From the NCBI GenBank assembly GCA_963697675.1, contig CAVOOW010000006.1, positions 1,116,001-1,180,000 of the forward strand: a stretch of DNA of 64,000 nucleotides, written 5' to 3'. Both the position numbers and the translations under genes were made by a program. Source of the stretch: CAVOOW01 sp963697675. Lineage in GTDB: Bacteria > Actinomycetota > Actinomycetes > JACCUZ01. Numbering within the stretch: position 1 is the stretch's first letter; each line of letters begins with the position of its first letter. Below, in pieces: positions 25,559-33,296 of this stretch. Under the pieces are notes generated by a model. The model ran no database searches. It was not told the origin of the DNA and saw only the letters and a list, made by a program, of their open reading frames with translations.

Positions 25559-26758
25559 ATGGCACACCCTCATGGCGTCGACAGCGAGGTCGGACGGTTG
25601 CGGACCGTCATGCTGCATCGCCCCGGTCCCGAGTTGAAGCGGCTCACGCCCCGTAACAACGACAAGCTGCTCTTCGACGGCATCCCCTGGGTCGGCCGCG
25701 CGCAGGACGAGCACGACGCGTTCGCCCAGGCACTGCGCGACCACGACGTCGAGGTGCTCTACCTCGCCGACCTGCTCGGCGAGGCGCTCGAGGTCGAGCA
25801 GGCCCGCGAAGAGACGATCATGGGCGTGCTCGCCGACCGGCGGCTCGGCGAGGTCCTGACGGCCTTCATCGCCGCGTACCTTCACGACCTGCACCCTGCC
25901 GACCTGGCGTCGGTCCTGATGGCCGGCCTGGCCCACGAGGAGATCGCGCCCATCGGCGGGCTGCCCTACCGCTTCATGGACCGGCACGACTTCGTGATCG
26001 ATCCGCTGCCCAACCTGCTGTTCACCCGCGACTCGAGCGTGTGGGTGCGTGACCAGGTCGCCGTCACCAGCCTGGCGATGCAGGCGCGGGAGCGGGAGAC
26101 GACGCTGACCCGGGCGATCTACACCCATCACCCCCGGTTCGCCGGCACCGAGCAGTTGTACGGACCCGACAACGAGCCCGTCGAGGGTGGCGACGTGCTG
26201 CTGCTCGCACCCGGCGTCGTCGCGGTCGGAGTCGGGGAGCGGACCACAGCTGCCGGCGTCGAGCGGCTGGCCCGGGCGATGTTCGAGCGAGCGCTCGCCC
26301 ACACCGTGCTCGCCGTGCCGATCGCGCAGGAACGCGCGACCATGCACCTGGACACGGTCTGCACGATGGTCGACGTCGACGCCGTCGTCATGTACCCGAA
26401 CATCGCCGACACCCTCGCTGCCTACACCGTCACCGACGGCGACTCGAGCCTGCACGTGAGCGGACCGGAGCCGTTCCTCACCGCCGCCTCCAAGGCGATG
26501 CACATCGACACGCTGCGGATCATCGATACCGGTCTCGATCCCGTCACCGCCGAGCGTGAGCAGTGGGACGACGGCAACAACACGCTGGCCATCGGGCCCC
26601 GGCTGGCCGTCGCCTACGAGCGCAACACGGAGACCAACGCGCGTCTCGAGGAGGCGGGCATCGAGGTCGTCGCCATCGCCGGCAGCGAGCTGGGCAGCGG
26701 GCGCGGTGGACCGCGCTGCATGTCCTGCCCGATCAGCCGTGAGCCGCTGGGGCACTGA
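25559..26758 (+). CDS. arcA: Arginine deiminase
   Basis: This enzyme hydrolyses arginine to citrulline and ammonia. The 399-residue protein contains the guanidino-modifying family residues: FTRDSSVWV, EGGDVLLL, MHLDTVCTMVD (catalytic His) and the C-terminal GGPRCMSCP with the nucleophilic Cys. No ornithine carbamoyltransferase (arcB), carbamate kinase (arcC) or antiporter gene is adjacent, so this is a stand-alone arcA, as in some mycobacteria. A strong hairpin follows its stop. Confidence 0.95.
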   Translation: MAHPHGVDSEVGRLRTVMLHRPGPELKRLTPRNNDKLLFDGIPWVGRAQDEHDAFAQALRDHDVEVLYLADLLGEALEVEQAREETIMGVLADRRLGEVLTAFIAAYLHDLHPADLASVLMAGLAHEEIAPIGGLPYRFMDRHDFVIDPLPNLLFTRDSSVWVRDQVAVTSLAMQARERETTLTRAIYTHHPRFAGTEQLYGPDNEPVEGGDVLLLAPGVVAVGVGERTTAAGVERLARAMFERALAHTVLAVPIAQERATMHLDTVCTMVDVDAVVMYPNIADTLAAYTVTDGDSSLHVSGPEPFLTAASKAMHIDTLRIIDTGLDPVTAEREQWDDGNNTLAIGPRLAVAYERNTETNARLEEAGIEVVAIAGSELGSGRGGPRCMSCPISREPLGH

Positions 26759-26828
26759 GGCACCCCTCCCAGCGTCCGTCCAGCGACGAATTTCGCGGCA
26801 TATCCGGCCTGTGAGCGCGGACATGAGG

Positions 26829-26872
26829 GAGCCCGAGCGCAACCGACGGGGGATGCAGCAGCGCTCGGGCTC
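26829..26872. terminator. Bidirectional terminator hairpin between arcA and the DUF5926 gene
   Basis: GAGCCCGAGCGC (26829-26840) pairs exactly with GCGCTCGGGCTC (26861-26872) across a 20-base loop. It lies between convergent genes. No long U-tract follows on the + strand. Confidence 0.6.
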
Positions 26873-27003
26873 GTTGGCAACGATATCCGAGAGATGATCT
26901 CCCGCAAGAGTTCTCGTCAACTCTGGGTCACGGGTCCGCCGGAAACCAGCCGACCGGGCAGGGCGCCGCACGCTGGCGATGCCGACACAGCGTGACGAAA
27001 GCG

Positions 27004-27993
27004 TCAGCGCAAGGTCAGTTGCCGGCTGCGCAGCCCGGCCCGCGCCCGCCGCTGGGCGTCGTCGAGCGGAGTCCCGTCGGCCATCGCCTCGGCAAGCCGC
27101 CCGGCGAACACGATGACCGGATCCTCCAGCGAGTCGGCAGGGGTTCCCGGCTCGAGATCCCACACCGGAACCATCAGCCCGTCCGCCCGGAAGGCTCCGA
27201 CGTAGCGGGAGTCCTTGCCGACCACATCGGCACCGAGCACGTGCAGGCGTGCCAACGCATCGAGCAGGGCCTCCTCGTCGTGTGGCATGACCCAGCGGAG
27301 GTGGTTGCGGTCGCGTATCTCACACCAGTAGGCAGCCTCGACCGAGGTGAGTCGGGTCGTCGGCACGACCGCCTCGTTGGCCCGATCCATGGAAGCGACC
27401 ACTTCGGCCGACTGGTCCTCGACGCCTTCGAGCCAGAAGTCGAAGCCCGGGTGCACCTCGACCTCGAACGCGGCGGTCGGGTCGATCAGATCTTGCAGCC
27501 GCCGCCCCGGGGCGGGCAGCGTGGGCTGCATGATCGGACTGCCGGGCTCGGCGTCGAGAGCCTTCTCGAGCGCGTCGGCGACATCACGACTTGAGTCGCC
27601 CGACCCGCCGGTCACCTGCAGCCCGACGTAGACCGAGCCGTCCTGGCGCACCAGCCCTGGCCAGGCCATCGGCAGCACGGTGGCCAACGTCGCCTCGCGC
27701 CCGGCAAGGTCTCCGGTCAGATGCAGCCGGGCTGTGGCTGCCGGCACGATCTCTCGCATCGCCACCCAGTCGCACTCACCCGGCAGGCCTTCGAACGGCC
27801 GGGCGACGAACTGCTCGGCAGCCTGCCCGGCATCGCGGCCGTGACAGGCCTTGTAGCGGCGGCCCGAACCACACGGACACGGCTCACGGCCGGACACCAC
27901 AGCGACGTCCGCGGACAAAAGCGTTTCGCCGGTCCGGCTGCCACCGGTTGACTGCTTGCTGGATGACTTCTTGCGAGCGGCCTTGTTGGCCAT
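27004..27993 (-). CDS. DUF5926 family protein with SEC-C zinc motif
   Basis: This 329-residue protein has a Lys/Ser-rich N-terminus (MANKAARKKSSSKQ). A SEC-C type zinc-binding motif (EPCPCGSGRRYKACHG, about residues 36-51) follows, then a long alpha/beta domain of the actinobacterial DUF5926 family. SEC-C motifs bind zinc and occur in SecA and in many uncharacterised proteins. No enzymatic role is known to me. Start ATG 27993 gives the family N-terminus; the frame upstream to 28047 is not needed. Confidence 0.85.
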   Translation of the reverse strand: MANKAARKKSSSKQSTGGSRTGETLLSADVAVVSGREPCPCGSGRRYKACHGRDAGQAAEQFVARPFEGLPGECDWVAMREIVPAATARLHLTGDLAGREATLATVLPMAWPGLVRQDGSVYVGLQVTGGSGDSSRDVADALEKALDAEPGSPIMQPTLPAPGRRLQDLIDPTAAFEVEVHPGFDFWLEGVEDQSAEVVASMDRANEAVVPTTRLTSVEAAYWCEIRDRNHLRWVMPHDEEALLDALARLHVLGADVVGKDSRYVGAFRADGLMVPVWDLEPGTPADSLEDPVIVFAGRLAEAMADGTPLDDAQRRARAGLRSRQLTLR

Positions 27994-28052
27994 CGGCGGG
28001 TGACTCCTCGCGTCAGACGGCGTCTGCGCCCAGGACCAGACGCCCAAAGAGC

Positions 28053-28532
28053 CTAGTGCCCGGGTATGTCGACACCGGTCTCCGTGAGTGGCCTACGTAC
28101 CCTCGGGACATCCGCCCAGACGGTGACCGAGTGGTCCTCCTGCACGACACCCCACTCGCGACAGATCGTGCGGACGATGTCCAAGCCACGACCGCCCAGC
28201 GCGAAGATGGTCGCGACAGCCGGGTTGGGTCGGGTGACCGCCCCGCCGTCGGTGATCTCGACGCGTAGGCAGTCTTCGTTGATCGAGCAGCTCACCCGGA
28301 CATTGCCGCCGTGCAACGGTGCCGCGTGCTTGACGGCGTTGCTGACCAGCTCCGAGATCACCAGCATGGCGTCCTGGCGCACATCGTCGGAAACCCTGGC
28401 CCTGGCCATCTCGTCGGCGAAAGCATGGCGTGCCTGAGAAACACCGGAGCCCTCGTGGGGCACGGTCACGGACCTGGTGAGCCGGCCTGGGTGAGTTGGC
28501 ACAACGTGGTTTCCCTCATTCTGGGCTGTCAT
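28053..28532 (-). CDS. Anti-sigma-factor-like HATPase (RsbW type)
   Basis: This 159-residue protein consists of a single GHKL ATPase domain of the anti-sigma-factor class (HATPase_c_2). Visible are SELVSNAVKHA (N-box), EITDGG and GGRGLDIVRTICREWG (G-box region). In actinobacteria such proteins usually bind a sigma factor or an anti-anti-sigma protein. Neither partner is encoded beside it. It lies 59 bases upstream of the DUF5926 gene on the same strand and may be cotranscribed. Confidence 0.83.
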   Translation of the reverse strand: MTAQNEGNHVVPTHPGRLTRSVTVPHEGSGVSQARHAFADEMARARVSDDVRQDAMLVISELVSNAVKHAAPLHGGNVRVSCSINEDCLRVEITDGGAVTRPNPAVATIFALGGRGLDIVRTICREWGVVQEDHSVTVWADVPRVRRPLTETGVDIPGH

Positions 28533-28587
28533 TCAGGCTTCTGCCCCCCGTGCACCCGGCGAAACCGCCCGGACCGGTCAACAGAGA

Positions 28588-29433
28588 TCAGTCGCGTGTT
28601 GGGTCTGCGTGCCGAGGGAACCGGCCGAGGCTCTCCAGCACCCGGCGCGGGCGGTTGGTGATGATCGCCTCGACCCCGAGGCCGGCGCACAGCTCGATGT
28701 CGTCAGCCGTGTCCACGGTCCAGACGTGCACGGCCCCGCCGCGGTCGTGCACACGCGCGACGTAGCGCGGGTGGGCGCGCACGATCTCGATGCTCGGCCC
28801 GGCGATGCGCGTGCCCAGGGGCAGGCTGCCGTCCCGAAAGCGCAGCGGCACCCTGTCCATGAGATACAGCGTCTCGAGGTCTGGGGCGAGCTGCCGCAGG
28901 CGCCGCAGCGAGGTCTGCGAGAAGCTCATGACGCGTACGGGGGAGCGCTGCCGGGCCGAGGACCCCGCCCAGCCGAACTCTTCGAGCAGGGCAACGAGTC
29001 GTTTCTCGACGAGGCCGGCGTACCGCGTGGGGTGCTTGGTCTCGATGGCCACCTCGACCCGCCGGCCGGCGTCCGCGACCGCCTGCAGGAGGGCCCGCAG
29101 GGTGAGGATCTGCGACCGGTCGCGGTCGGGCATCTCCGGATCCTCGTAGTCCTCCCACGTGTCGCGCCACGAACCCCAGTCGAGCTCGGACAGCTCGGCC
29201 AGCTCCAGGGTCGAGACGATGCCGCGACCGTTGGACGTCCGGTCGATGCGCCGGTCGTGGACGCAGACCAGATGACCGTCCTTGGTCAGCCGCACATCGC
29301 ACTCGAGGGCGTCGGCGCCGTCTTCGATGGCCCGCTTGTAGGCGCGCAACGTGTGTTCGGGCGCATCGTCGGAGGATCCCCGGTGCGCGACGACCTCGAT
29401 CGACGCCAGGGGTCGCGCCGGTACAGCCGTCAC
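28588..29433 (-). CDS. Glycerophosphodiester phosphodiesterase
   Basis: This GDPD-family enzyme hydrolyses glycerophosphodiesters to glycerol 3-phosphate and an alcohol. Landmarks are VVAHRGSSDDAPEHT, ALECDVRLTKDGHLVCVHD (metal and catalytic residues) and the late VHVWTVDT and AIITNRP motifs. The 281-residue length from GTG 29433 is normal. No secretion signal is seen, so it is probably cytoplasmic. It is related to GlpQ1/UgpQ, but I give no symbol because subfamilies are not separable by eye. Confidence 0.9.
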   Translation of the reverse strand: MTAVPARPLASIEVVAHRGSSDDAPEHTLRAYKRAIEDGADALECDVRLTKDGHLVCVHDRRIDRTSNGRGIVSTLELAELSELDWGSWRDTWEDYEDPEMPDRDRSQILTLRALLQAVADAGRRVEVAIETKHPTRYAGLVEKRLVALLEEFGWAGSSARQRSPVRVMSFSQTSLRRLRQLAPDLETLYLMDRVPLRFRDGSLPLGTRIAGPSIEIVRAHPRYVARVHDRGGAVHVWTVDTADDIELCAGLGVEAIITNRPRRVLESLGRFPRHADPTRD

Positions 29434-29515
29434 AAACCTCGATCGTGCCACGTCTGCCGGGCCCGCGGGCGCTCGCCACGCACTTCGTCCGGGGGGAGCA
29501 CTAGCGTCACTGGAT

Positions 29516-29636
29516 ATGCGAGGCATCATCCTGGCAGGTGGTTCCGGCCCAGCTGAGGGCACTGGCCGAGCCGGCAATCAAGAGCGGCTATGGCGAATAG
29601 CTGCTGGACGTGCCGGCCGAATCGGTCGGCGACTGA
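29516..29636 (+). pseudogene. Relic of rmlA (glucose-1-phosphate thymidylyltransferase) with internal deletion
   Basis: ATG 29516 begins MRGIILAGGSG, the invariant RmlA N-terminus. One base out of frame from about 29547 follows AQLRALAEPAIKSGYGE, then a TAG, then LLDVPAESVGD and TGA at 29634. That is the RmlA C-terminus, with its conserved KSGYGEYLL Tyr changed to a stop. Some 250 central codons are absent. This is a collapsed gene, not a functional short protein. The deletion joins the first 11 and last 30 or so codons between the glycerophosphodiesterase and DNA glycosylase genes. Confidence 0.8.
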
Positions 29637-29645
29637 GCGGGACCG

Positions 29646-30506
29646 TCACTTCAGCAGGCGGGACAGCCGCCGGTCGGCGAGCGGCTTGCCCCCCGTCTGG
29701 CACGTCGGGCAGTACTGCAGCGAGGAGTCCGCGAAGGCCACCTCTCGCACGGTGTCCCCGCAGACCGGGCACGCCTGACCGGTGCGACCGTGCACCCGCA
29801 GTGCGAGCTTCTTCTCCGCCTTGAGGTCGGCGGCGGCCAACCCGCGGGACCTCCCCAGGGCGTCGGTCAGCACGTCGATCAGGGCGGTGTGCAGGGTCTC
29901 GACCTCGGCCTCGGACAGTGAGCCCCCCAGACGGAACGGCGACAGCTTGGCCGCGTGCAGCACCTCGTCGCTGTAGGCGTTGCCGACGCCGGCGAGCACG
30001 GACTGGTCGCGCAGCAAGCCCTTGAGCTGCTGGCGGGCGCCGGTCAGGATCGCGGCCAGTGCCGCGACGTCGAAGGAGGCGTCGAGCGGGTCAGGGCCGA
30101 GCCGCGCGATGCCCGGCACGTCGTACGGCGAACGCACGACGTAGATGGCGAGCCTCTTCTGGGTGCCCATCTCGGTGAGGTCCCATCCCGACCCGTCATC
30201 AAGGTGTACGCGCGCGGCCAGCGGGCTCTTGCCGGGCCTGGCCGGTGCCGCGGGCAGCTGGTCGCGCCAGCGCAGCCATCCGGCGCGGGCCAGATGAGTG
30301 ATCAGGTGCAGACCCGAGACGTCGACATCGAGGAACTTGCCGAGCCGGCTGACGCCGGTGATCTCGAGGCCGTAGAGCGACGTGACCGGCGGATCGTAGG
30401 TCTTGAGCACGCTGAACGCAGCCAGGTCCACCCTGGCGACGACGCGACCAACCGCTCGCTCGGTCAAGAACCCCGCGAGCGCCTCAACCTCGGGGAGCTC
30501 CGGCAC
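29646..30506 (-). CDS. Fpg/Nei family DNA glycosylase
   Basis: This base-excision repair glycosylase/AP lyase starts MPELPEVE, whose Pro2 and Glu3 are catalytic, so GTG 30506 must be the start. It contains the H2TH domain (GLLRDQSVLAGVGNAYSDEVLH) and a C-terminal zinc finger with CPVCGD and CPTCQTGG. The 286-residue protein lacks the clear 8-oxoG capping features I could name, so it may be an Fpg (MutM) or an Nei-type enzyme. The Lys after the finger (TGGKPLADRRLSRLLK) matches the actinobacterial Nei/Fpg2 group. Confidence 0.9.
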   Translation of the reverse strand: MPELPEVEALAGFLTERAVGRVVARVDLAAFSVLKTYDPPVTSLYGLEITGVSRLGKFLDVDVSGLHLITHLARAGWLRWRDQLPAAPARPGKSPLAARVHLDDGSGWDLTEMGTQKRLAIYVVRSPYDVPGIARLGPDPLDASFDVAALAAILTGARQQLKGLLRDQSVLAGVGNAYSDEVLHAAKLSPFRLGGSLSEAEVETLHTALIDVLTDALGRSRGLAAADLKAEKKLALRVHGRTGQACPVCGDTVREVAFADSSLQYCPTCQTGGKPLADRRLSRLLK

Positions 30507-30626
30507 GGGTCATGTCTCCTCTACGGACCGGGTCCAACGATCACCCATTCGGCGCAGTAGCGGGCATCCCCAGAAGCCGATTCATAAAGGGAGATAAAAA
30601 ACCCCCACCGCAAGGAAACCTTACCC

Positions 30627-31103
30627 GTGACGACCGCTGTCCCCACCCAGTTCGCGAACCGCGCCCTGGCTGCCCTCACCGCCACGATGCTGGTGCTGGC
30701 CGCCCTGGTGACCGGCGTGATCACGGCGCCGACGGCGGGGGCCAACACGGTGGAGAACACTTTCGCGACCAAGCTCAACCACGCCCGCACCCACCGCGGC
30801 ATCCCGGCGCTGCACCTTCGCCCCGGGCTCGTGAAGGTGGCCCGCGCGCAGGCCCTGCGGATGGCCACCCAGGACCGGCTCTACCACAACCCGAACCTGG
30901 TCTCGGACGTCAAGAACTGGCGCATCGTCGGCGAGAACGTCGGCTACGGACCCACCGCGAAGATCGTGCACCGCGCGTTCATGCACAGCCCTGAGCACAA
31001 GGCCAACATCCTCGACCGCGACTACACCCAGGTCGGCGTCGGCGCGGTCACGGTGAACGGCCGCGTCTGGGTGGCTGAGGTCTTCCGCAGGCCGATGAAG
31101 TAG
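30627..31103 (+). CDS. Secreted CAP-domain (SCP/PR-1-like) protein
   Basis: This 158-residue protein has a signal peptide: a basic start, a hydrophobic stretch at about 14-34 and a cleavage site near AGA-N39. A CAP domain follows, with the expected LNHARTHRG, the VGENVGYG motif and HSPEHKANILDRDYTQVGVG. Actinobacterial members are exported; their role is unclear. AAGGAAA lies 7 bases before GTG 30627. Its 3' region carries tandem C-rich repeats, a repeat core and a large dyad. Confidence 0.88.
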   Translation: MTTAVPTQFANRALAALTATMLVLAALVTGVITAPTAGANTVENTFATKLNHARTHRGIPALHLRPGLVKVARAQALRMATQDRLYHNPNLVSDVKNWRIVGENVGYGPTAKIVHRAFMHSPEHKANILDRDYTQVGVGAVTVNGRVWVAEVFRRPMK

Positions 31104-31120
31104 CCCTGCTCGCCCAGCGT

Positions 31121-31187
31121 CAACCCGCGTCCCCTGCCCAACCCGCGTCCCCGTGCCCAACCCGCGTCCCCCCAAGTCGATCATGCA
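31121..31187. repeat. Three C-rich tandem repeats joined to one AAGTCGATCATGCA core
   Basis: CAACCCGCGTCCCC occurs at 31121-31134, 31139-31152 and 31158-31171 and leads directly into the core at 31174-31187 in + orientation. It lies just after the CAP-protein gene. The C-rich lead-in matches the C-rich tracts before the other cores, here expanded. Confidence 0.75.
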
Positions 31188-31217
31188 GGCCTTGGGACCC
31201 ACCCCCAAACACCCGAT

Positions 31218-31283
31218 CAAGATCGCTAACCTCTGTGAAAAAGTCGAGTCGAGTCGACTTGCTCACCGCTAGTAGCGATCTTG
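31218..31283. terminator. 66-base dyad with nested stems after the CAP-protein gene
   Basis: CAAGATCGCTA (31218-31228) pairs with TAGCGATCTTG (31273-31283). Inside, AAGTCGAGTCGAGTCGACTT can pair on itself. It may act as a terminator or as a regulatory site for the small gene at 31346. Confidence 0.45.
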
Positions 31284-31345
31284 CGGCGTTATGAGCGGCT
31301 GGATCACGCGGTTGGGCCTTTCGCGGGGGCGGCCTGCGGCGCATC

Positions 31346-31618
31346 ATGGTTGCTATGGAGACCGGGGCAACCACCCCGTCGGAGCAGCCACTGGCCGACG
31401 TGCTGACGCTGCCCGCCCATGGCGAGGTCCTGCCCGACGCTCGAGGCGGCGGGCGCTGGATCCGGGTGTCCTGGCATCAGGAGGCCGATCTGGTCGTGCT
31501 GAGCCTGTGGCGCGAAGGCACCTGTGTCGGCACCGCGCGGGTGACGCGCGACGACGTACCCGTGATGGTCAACGCACTGATCAGCGGCCTCGCCGGCACG
31601 CGACCAGCCGGCAGCTGA
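31346..31618 (+). CDS. Conserved small hypothetical protein
   Basis: This 90-residue protein (87 if the second ATG, 31355, is used) has a compact domain with RWIRVSWHQEADLVVLSLWR and TARVTRDDVPVMVNALISGL. The pattern resembles small actinobacterial proteins of unknown function in which a beta-sheet is followed by a helix. There is no signal peptide and no membrane segment. A perfect hairpin 18 bases after the stop supports a real transcription unit. No function is proposed. Confidence 0.62.
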   Translation: MVAMETGATTPSEQPLADVLTLPAHGEVLPDARGGGRWIRVSWHQEADLVVLSLWREGTCVGTARVTRDDVPVMVNALISGLAGTRPAGS

Positions 31619-31636
31619 TCACCGCCGGAATGACAC

Positions 31637-31663
31637 GAGCCGCAGGCTGCTGACCTGCGGCTC
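31637..31663. terminator. Hairpin terminator between a small gene and tRNA-Leu
   Basis: GAGCCGCAGG and CCTGCGGCTC pair over 10 bases with a 7-base loop. It serves the + gene ending at 31618, the - strand tRNA ending at 31682, or both. Confidence 0.65.
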
Positions 31664-31681
31664 CGTGGAAATTGCGCCGGG

Positions 31682-31765
31682 TGCGCGAGGGGGGAGTTGA
31701 ACCCCCACACCCTTTCGGGCACACGGACCTGAACCGTGCGCGTCTGCCTATTCCGCCACTCGCGC
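31682..31765 (-). tRNA. tRNA-Leu (CAG)
   Basis: Read on the minus strand, the gene starts GCGCGAGTGGCGGAATAGG. The acceptor arms GCGCGAG/CTCGCGC pair fully. The anticodon stem-loop is CACGG-TTCAGGT-CCGTG with anticodon CAG. A long variable arm (GCCCGAAAGGGTG region) and the T-loop GGTTCAACTCC complete it. The long variable arm and anticodon make it leucine. The discriminator is A and the terminal CCA is not fully encoded. A tRNA-Leu beside fhaA is also seen near the mycobacterial origin. Confidence 0.95.
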
Positions 31766-31799
31766 GAGTGGCAACGAGGCTAACACGCAGGGTTCGGCC

Positions 31800-31868
31800 A
31801 CCTGCCGAGAGGGAACAGCCCGACCTGCCGAGAGGGAACAGCCCACGTGCCAAGCGGGAACGGCGCGT
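31800..31868. repeat. Three 23-base direct repeats upstream of the fha-pknB operon
   Basis: ACCTGCCGAGAGGGAACAGC followed by CCG occurs at 31800-31822 and almost identically at 31823-31845. A diverged third copy lies at 31846-31868. The array is 200 bases before fhaA. Evenly spaced repeats in a promoter region suggest a binding site, but no factor is known. The rest of 31869-32067 shows only a GTGACGTCAC palindrome near 31987. Confidence 0.6.
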
Positions 31869-32067
31869 CCACCCAGAAGGAGCAGTACGGCGCCGGCCCC
31901 GGAAACCTGGCTCGGCCCCCACGGAACTGCCCTCCCACCGGCGCCCAGATACGCTTCAAGGTGCCTGGCTATGGCGCTGCCCCGACGCGTGACGTCACCA
32001 CGCCACGGTGACCGACCGGCGGAGCACGACGACGAGAACCGCACACGCGGCGACAAAAGGAGGTGAC

Positions 32068-32779
32068 GTGGGCGTCTTGCAGCGCTTCGAGCGACGCATC
32101 GAGGAGATGGTCAACCGACCGTTCGCCCGCGCCTTCAAGGCTGAGGTTCAGCCCGTCGAGATCGCCAGCGCCCTCCAGCGCGAGTGCGACGACCGTGCCG
32201 CCATCGTTGCCCGGGGTCGCACGATGGTCCCGAACGTCTTCACCGTCGCGCTGGGCGATCACGACCACGACCGGCTCAGCACGTACGCAGAGGCACTCGG
32301 TGCGGAGCTGTCCGCGATGGTCAGCGAGTACGCCGAGGAGCAGCGCTACGCGTTCCTCGGCCCCGTCAGCGTCGAGTTCGAGCGGGACAGCGACCTCGAG
32401 ACCGGCCGTTTCCGGCTGCGCAGCACCGCGGTGGCCGCTGCCGTACCGACGCAACCGGCCGAGCACCCAGACGGCGACGCCAGCCGCGAAGGCGGGCAAT
32501 GCCCCATGGCTCGAGGTGGGCACGACGACGTACACCTTGCGTTCTTCCACCACGCGCATCGGACGCGGCACCGACAGCGACCTGCGCATCGACGACCCCG
32601 GCATCTCGCGCCACCACGCCGAGATCCGCCAGCAGGGTGGCGACGTGGTCATCGTCGACGCCGGATCGACCAACGGCATCGTGATCGACAAAGAGCGCGT
32701 CGAGCAGGCGCGGCTGGTCGACGGCGTACGGATCCAGCTCGGCAACACGACCTTGGTCTTCCACGCGGGGCCGCGATGA
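32068..32779 (+). CDS. fhaA: FHA-domain protein FhaA (one surplus base)
   Basis: The N-terminal FhaA domain of unknown fold (residues 1-125, MGVLQRFERRIEEMVNRPFARAF) is followed by a linker and a C-terminal FHA phosphothreonine-binding domain (IGRGTDSDLRI, GISRHHAEI, STNGIVID). In mycobacteria FhaA binds phosphorylated MviN to restrain peptidoglycan synthesis. A near-perfect AAAAGGAGGTGAC precedes GTG 32068. One surplus base in the linker (32450-32520) moves the FHA domain out of frame. Corrected length is about 236 residues. It overlaps fhaB by 4 bases. Confidence 0.92.
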
Positions 32780-33280
32780 GTCAGGTGTCTGAGCTCACGC
32801 TCACGATCATCCGGCTCGGTTTTCTGGCGGTGCTCTGGCTGTTCGTGATCACGGCCGTCTCGGTCATGCGCTCCGATCTGTTCGGGCGACGCGTGGCTCC
32901 GCGGACGAGCGGCAGGCAGCAGAGCGCGCCGGCAGCCCGGCCACCCAAGCCGAGCAAGCCGGTGAAGCCCGCAAAGGGCAAGCGCGGTATGCCGACCGTG
33001 CTCGTGGTGACCCAGGGCGCCCTGTCGGGCACGAGCATCCGGCTCGGCGAGGCGCCGGTGACGATGGGTCGCTCACAGGATTCGACGATCGTGCTCGACG
33101 ACGACTACGTGTCGAGCCGGCACGCGCGCATCTTCCCCCAGGACGGGCAGTGGTACGTCGAGGACATGGGCTCCACCAACGGGACCTACCTCGACCGCAC
33201 CAAGGTCACCAGCCCGACACCGGTCAAGATCGGCGTGCCCATCCGGGTGGGCAAGACCGTCAGTCGAGCTGCGGAAGTAG
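32776..33280 (+). CDS. fhaB: FHA-domain protein FhaB/FipA (one surplus base near stop)
   Basis: This is a membrane-anchored FHA protein, with a helix at about residues 10-30, a Pro/Lys-rich linker and an FHA domain (MGRSQDSTIVLDDDYVSSRHARI, GSTNGTYLD). It is a target of PknB-type kinases. A surplus G at about 33263 shifts the last codons. Removing it gives the family ending TVIELRK followed by TAG at 33278-33280 (167 residues). Without the correction the frame would run far into pstP. It is coupled to fhaA by ATGA. Confidence 0.9.
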
Positions 33281-33296
33281 CCGGGAGCCGACTGAC

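Noticed and set aside
25454..27163. 569-codon reverse-strand ORF opposite arcA
   Set aside because: It has no recognisable motif, is rich in Arg/Gly/Asp/His as expected of antisense GC-rich frames, and arcA is unmistakable.
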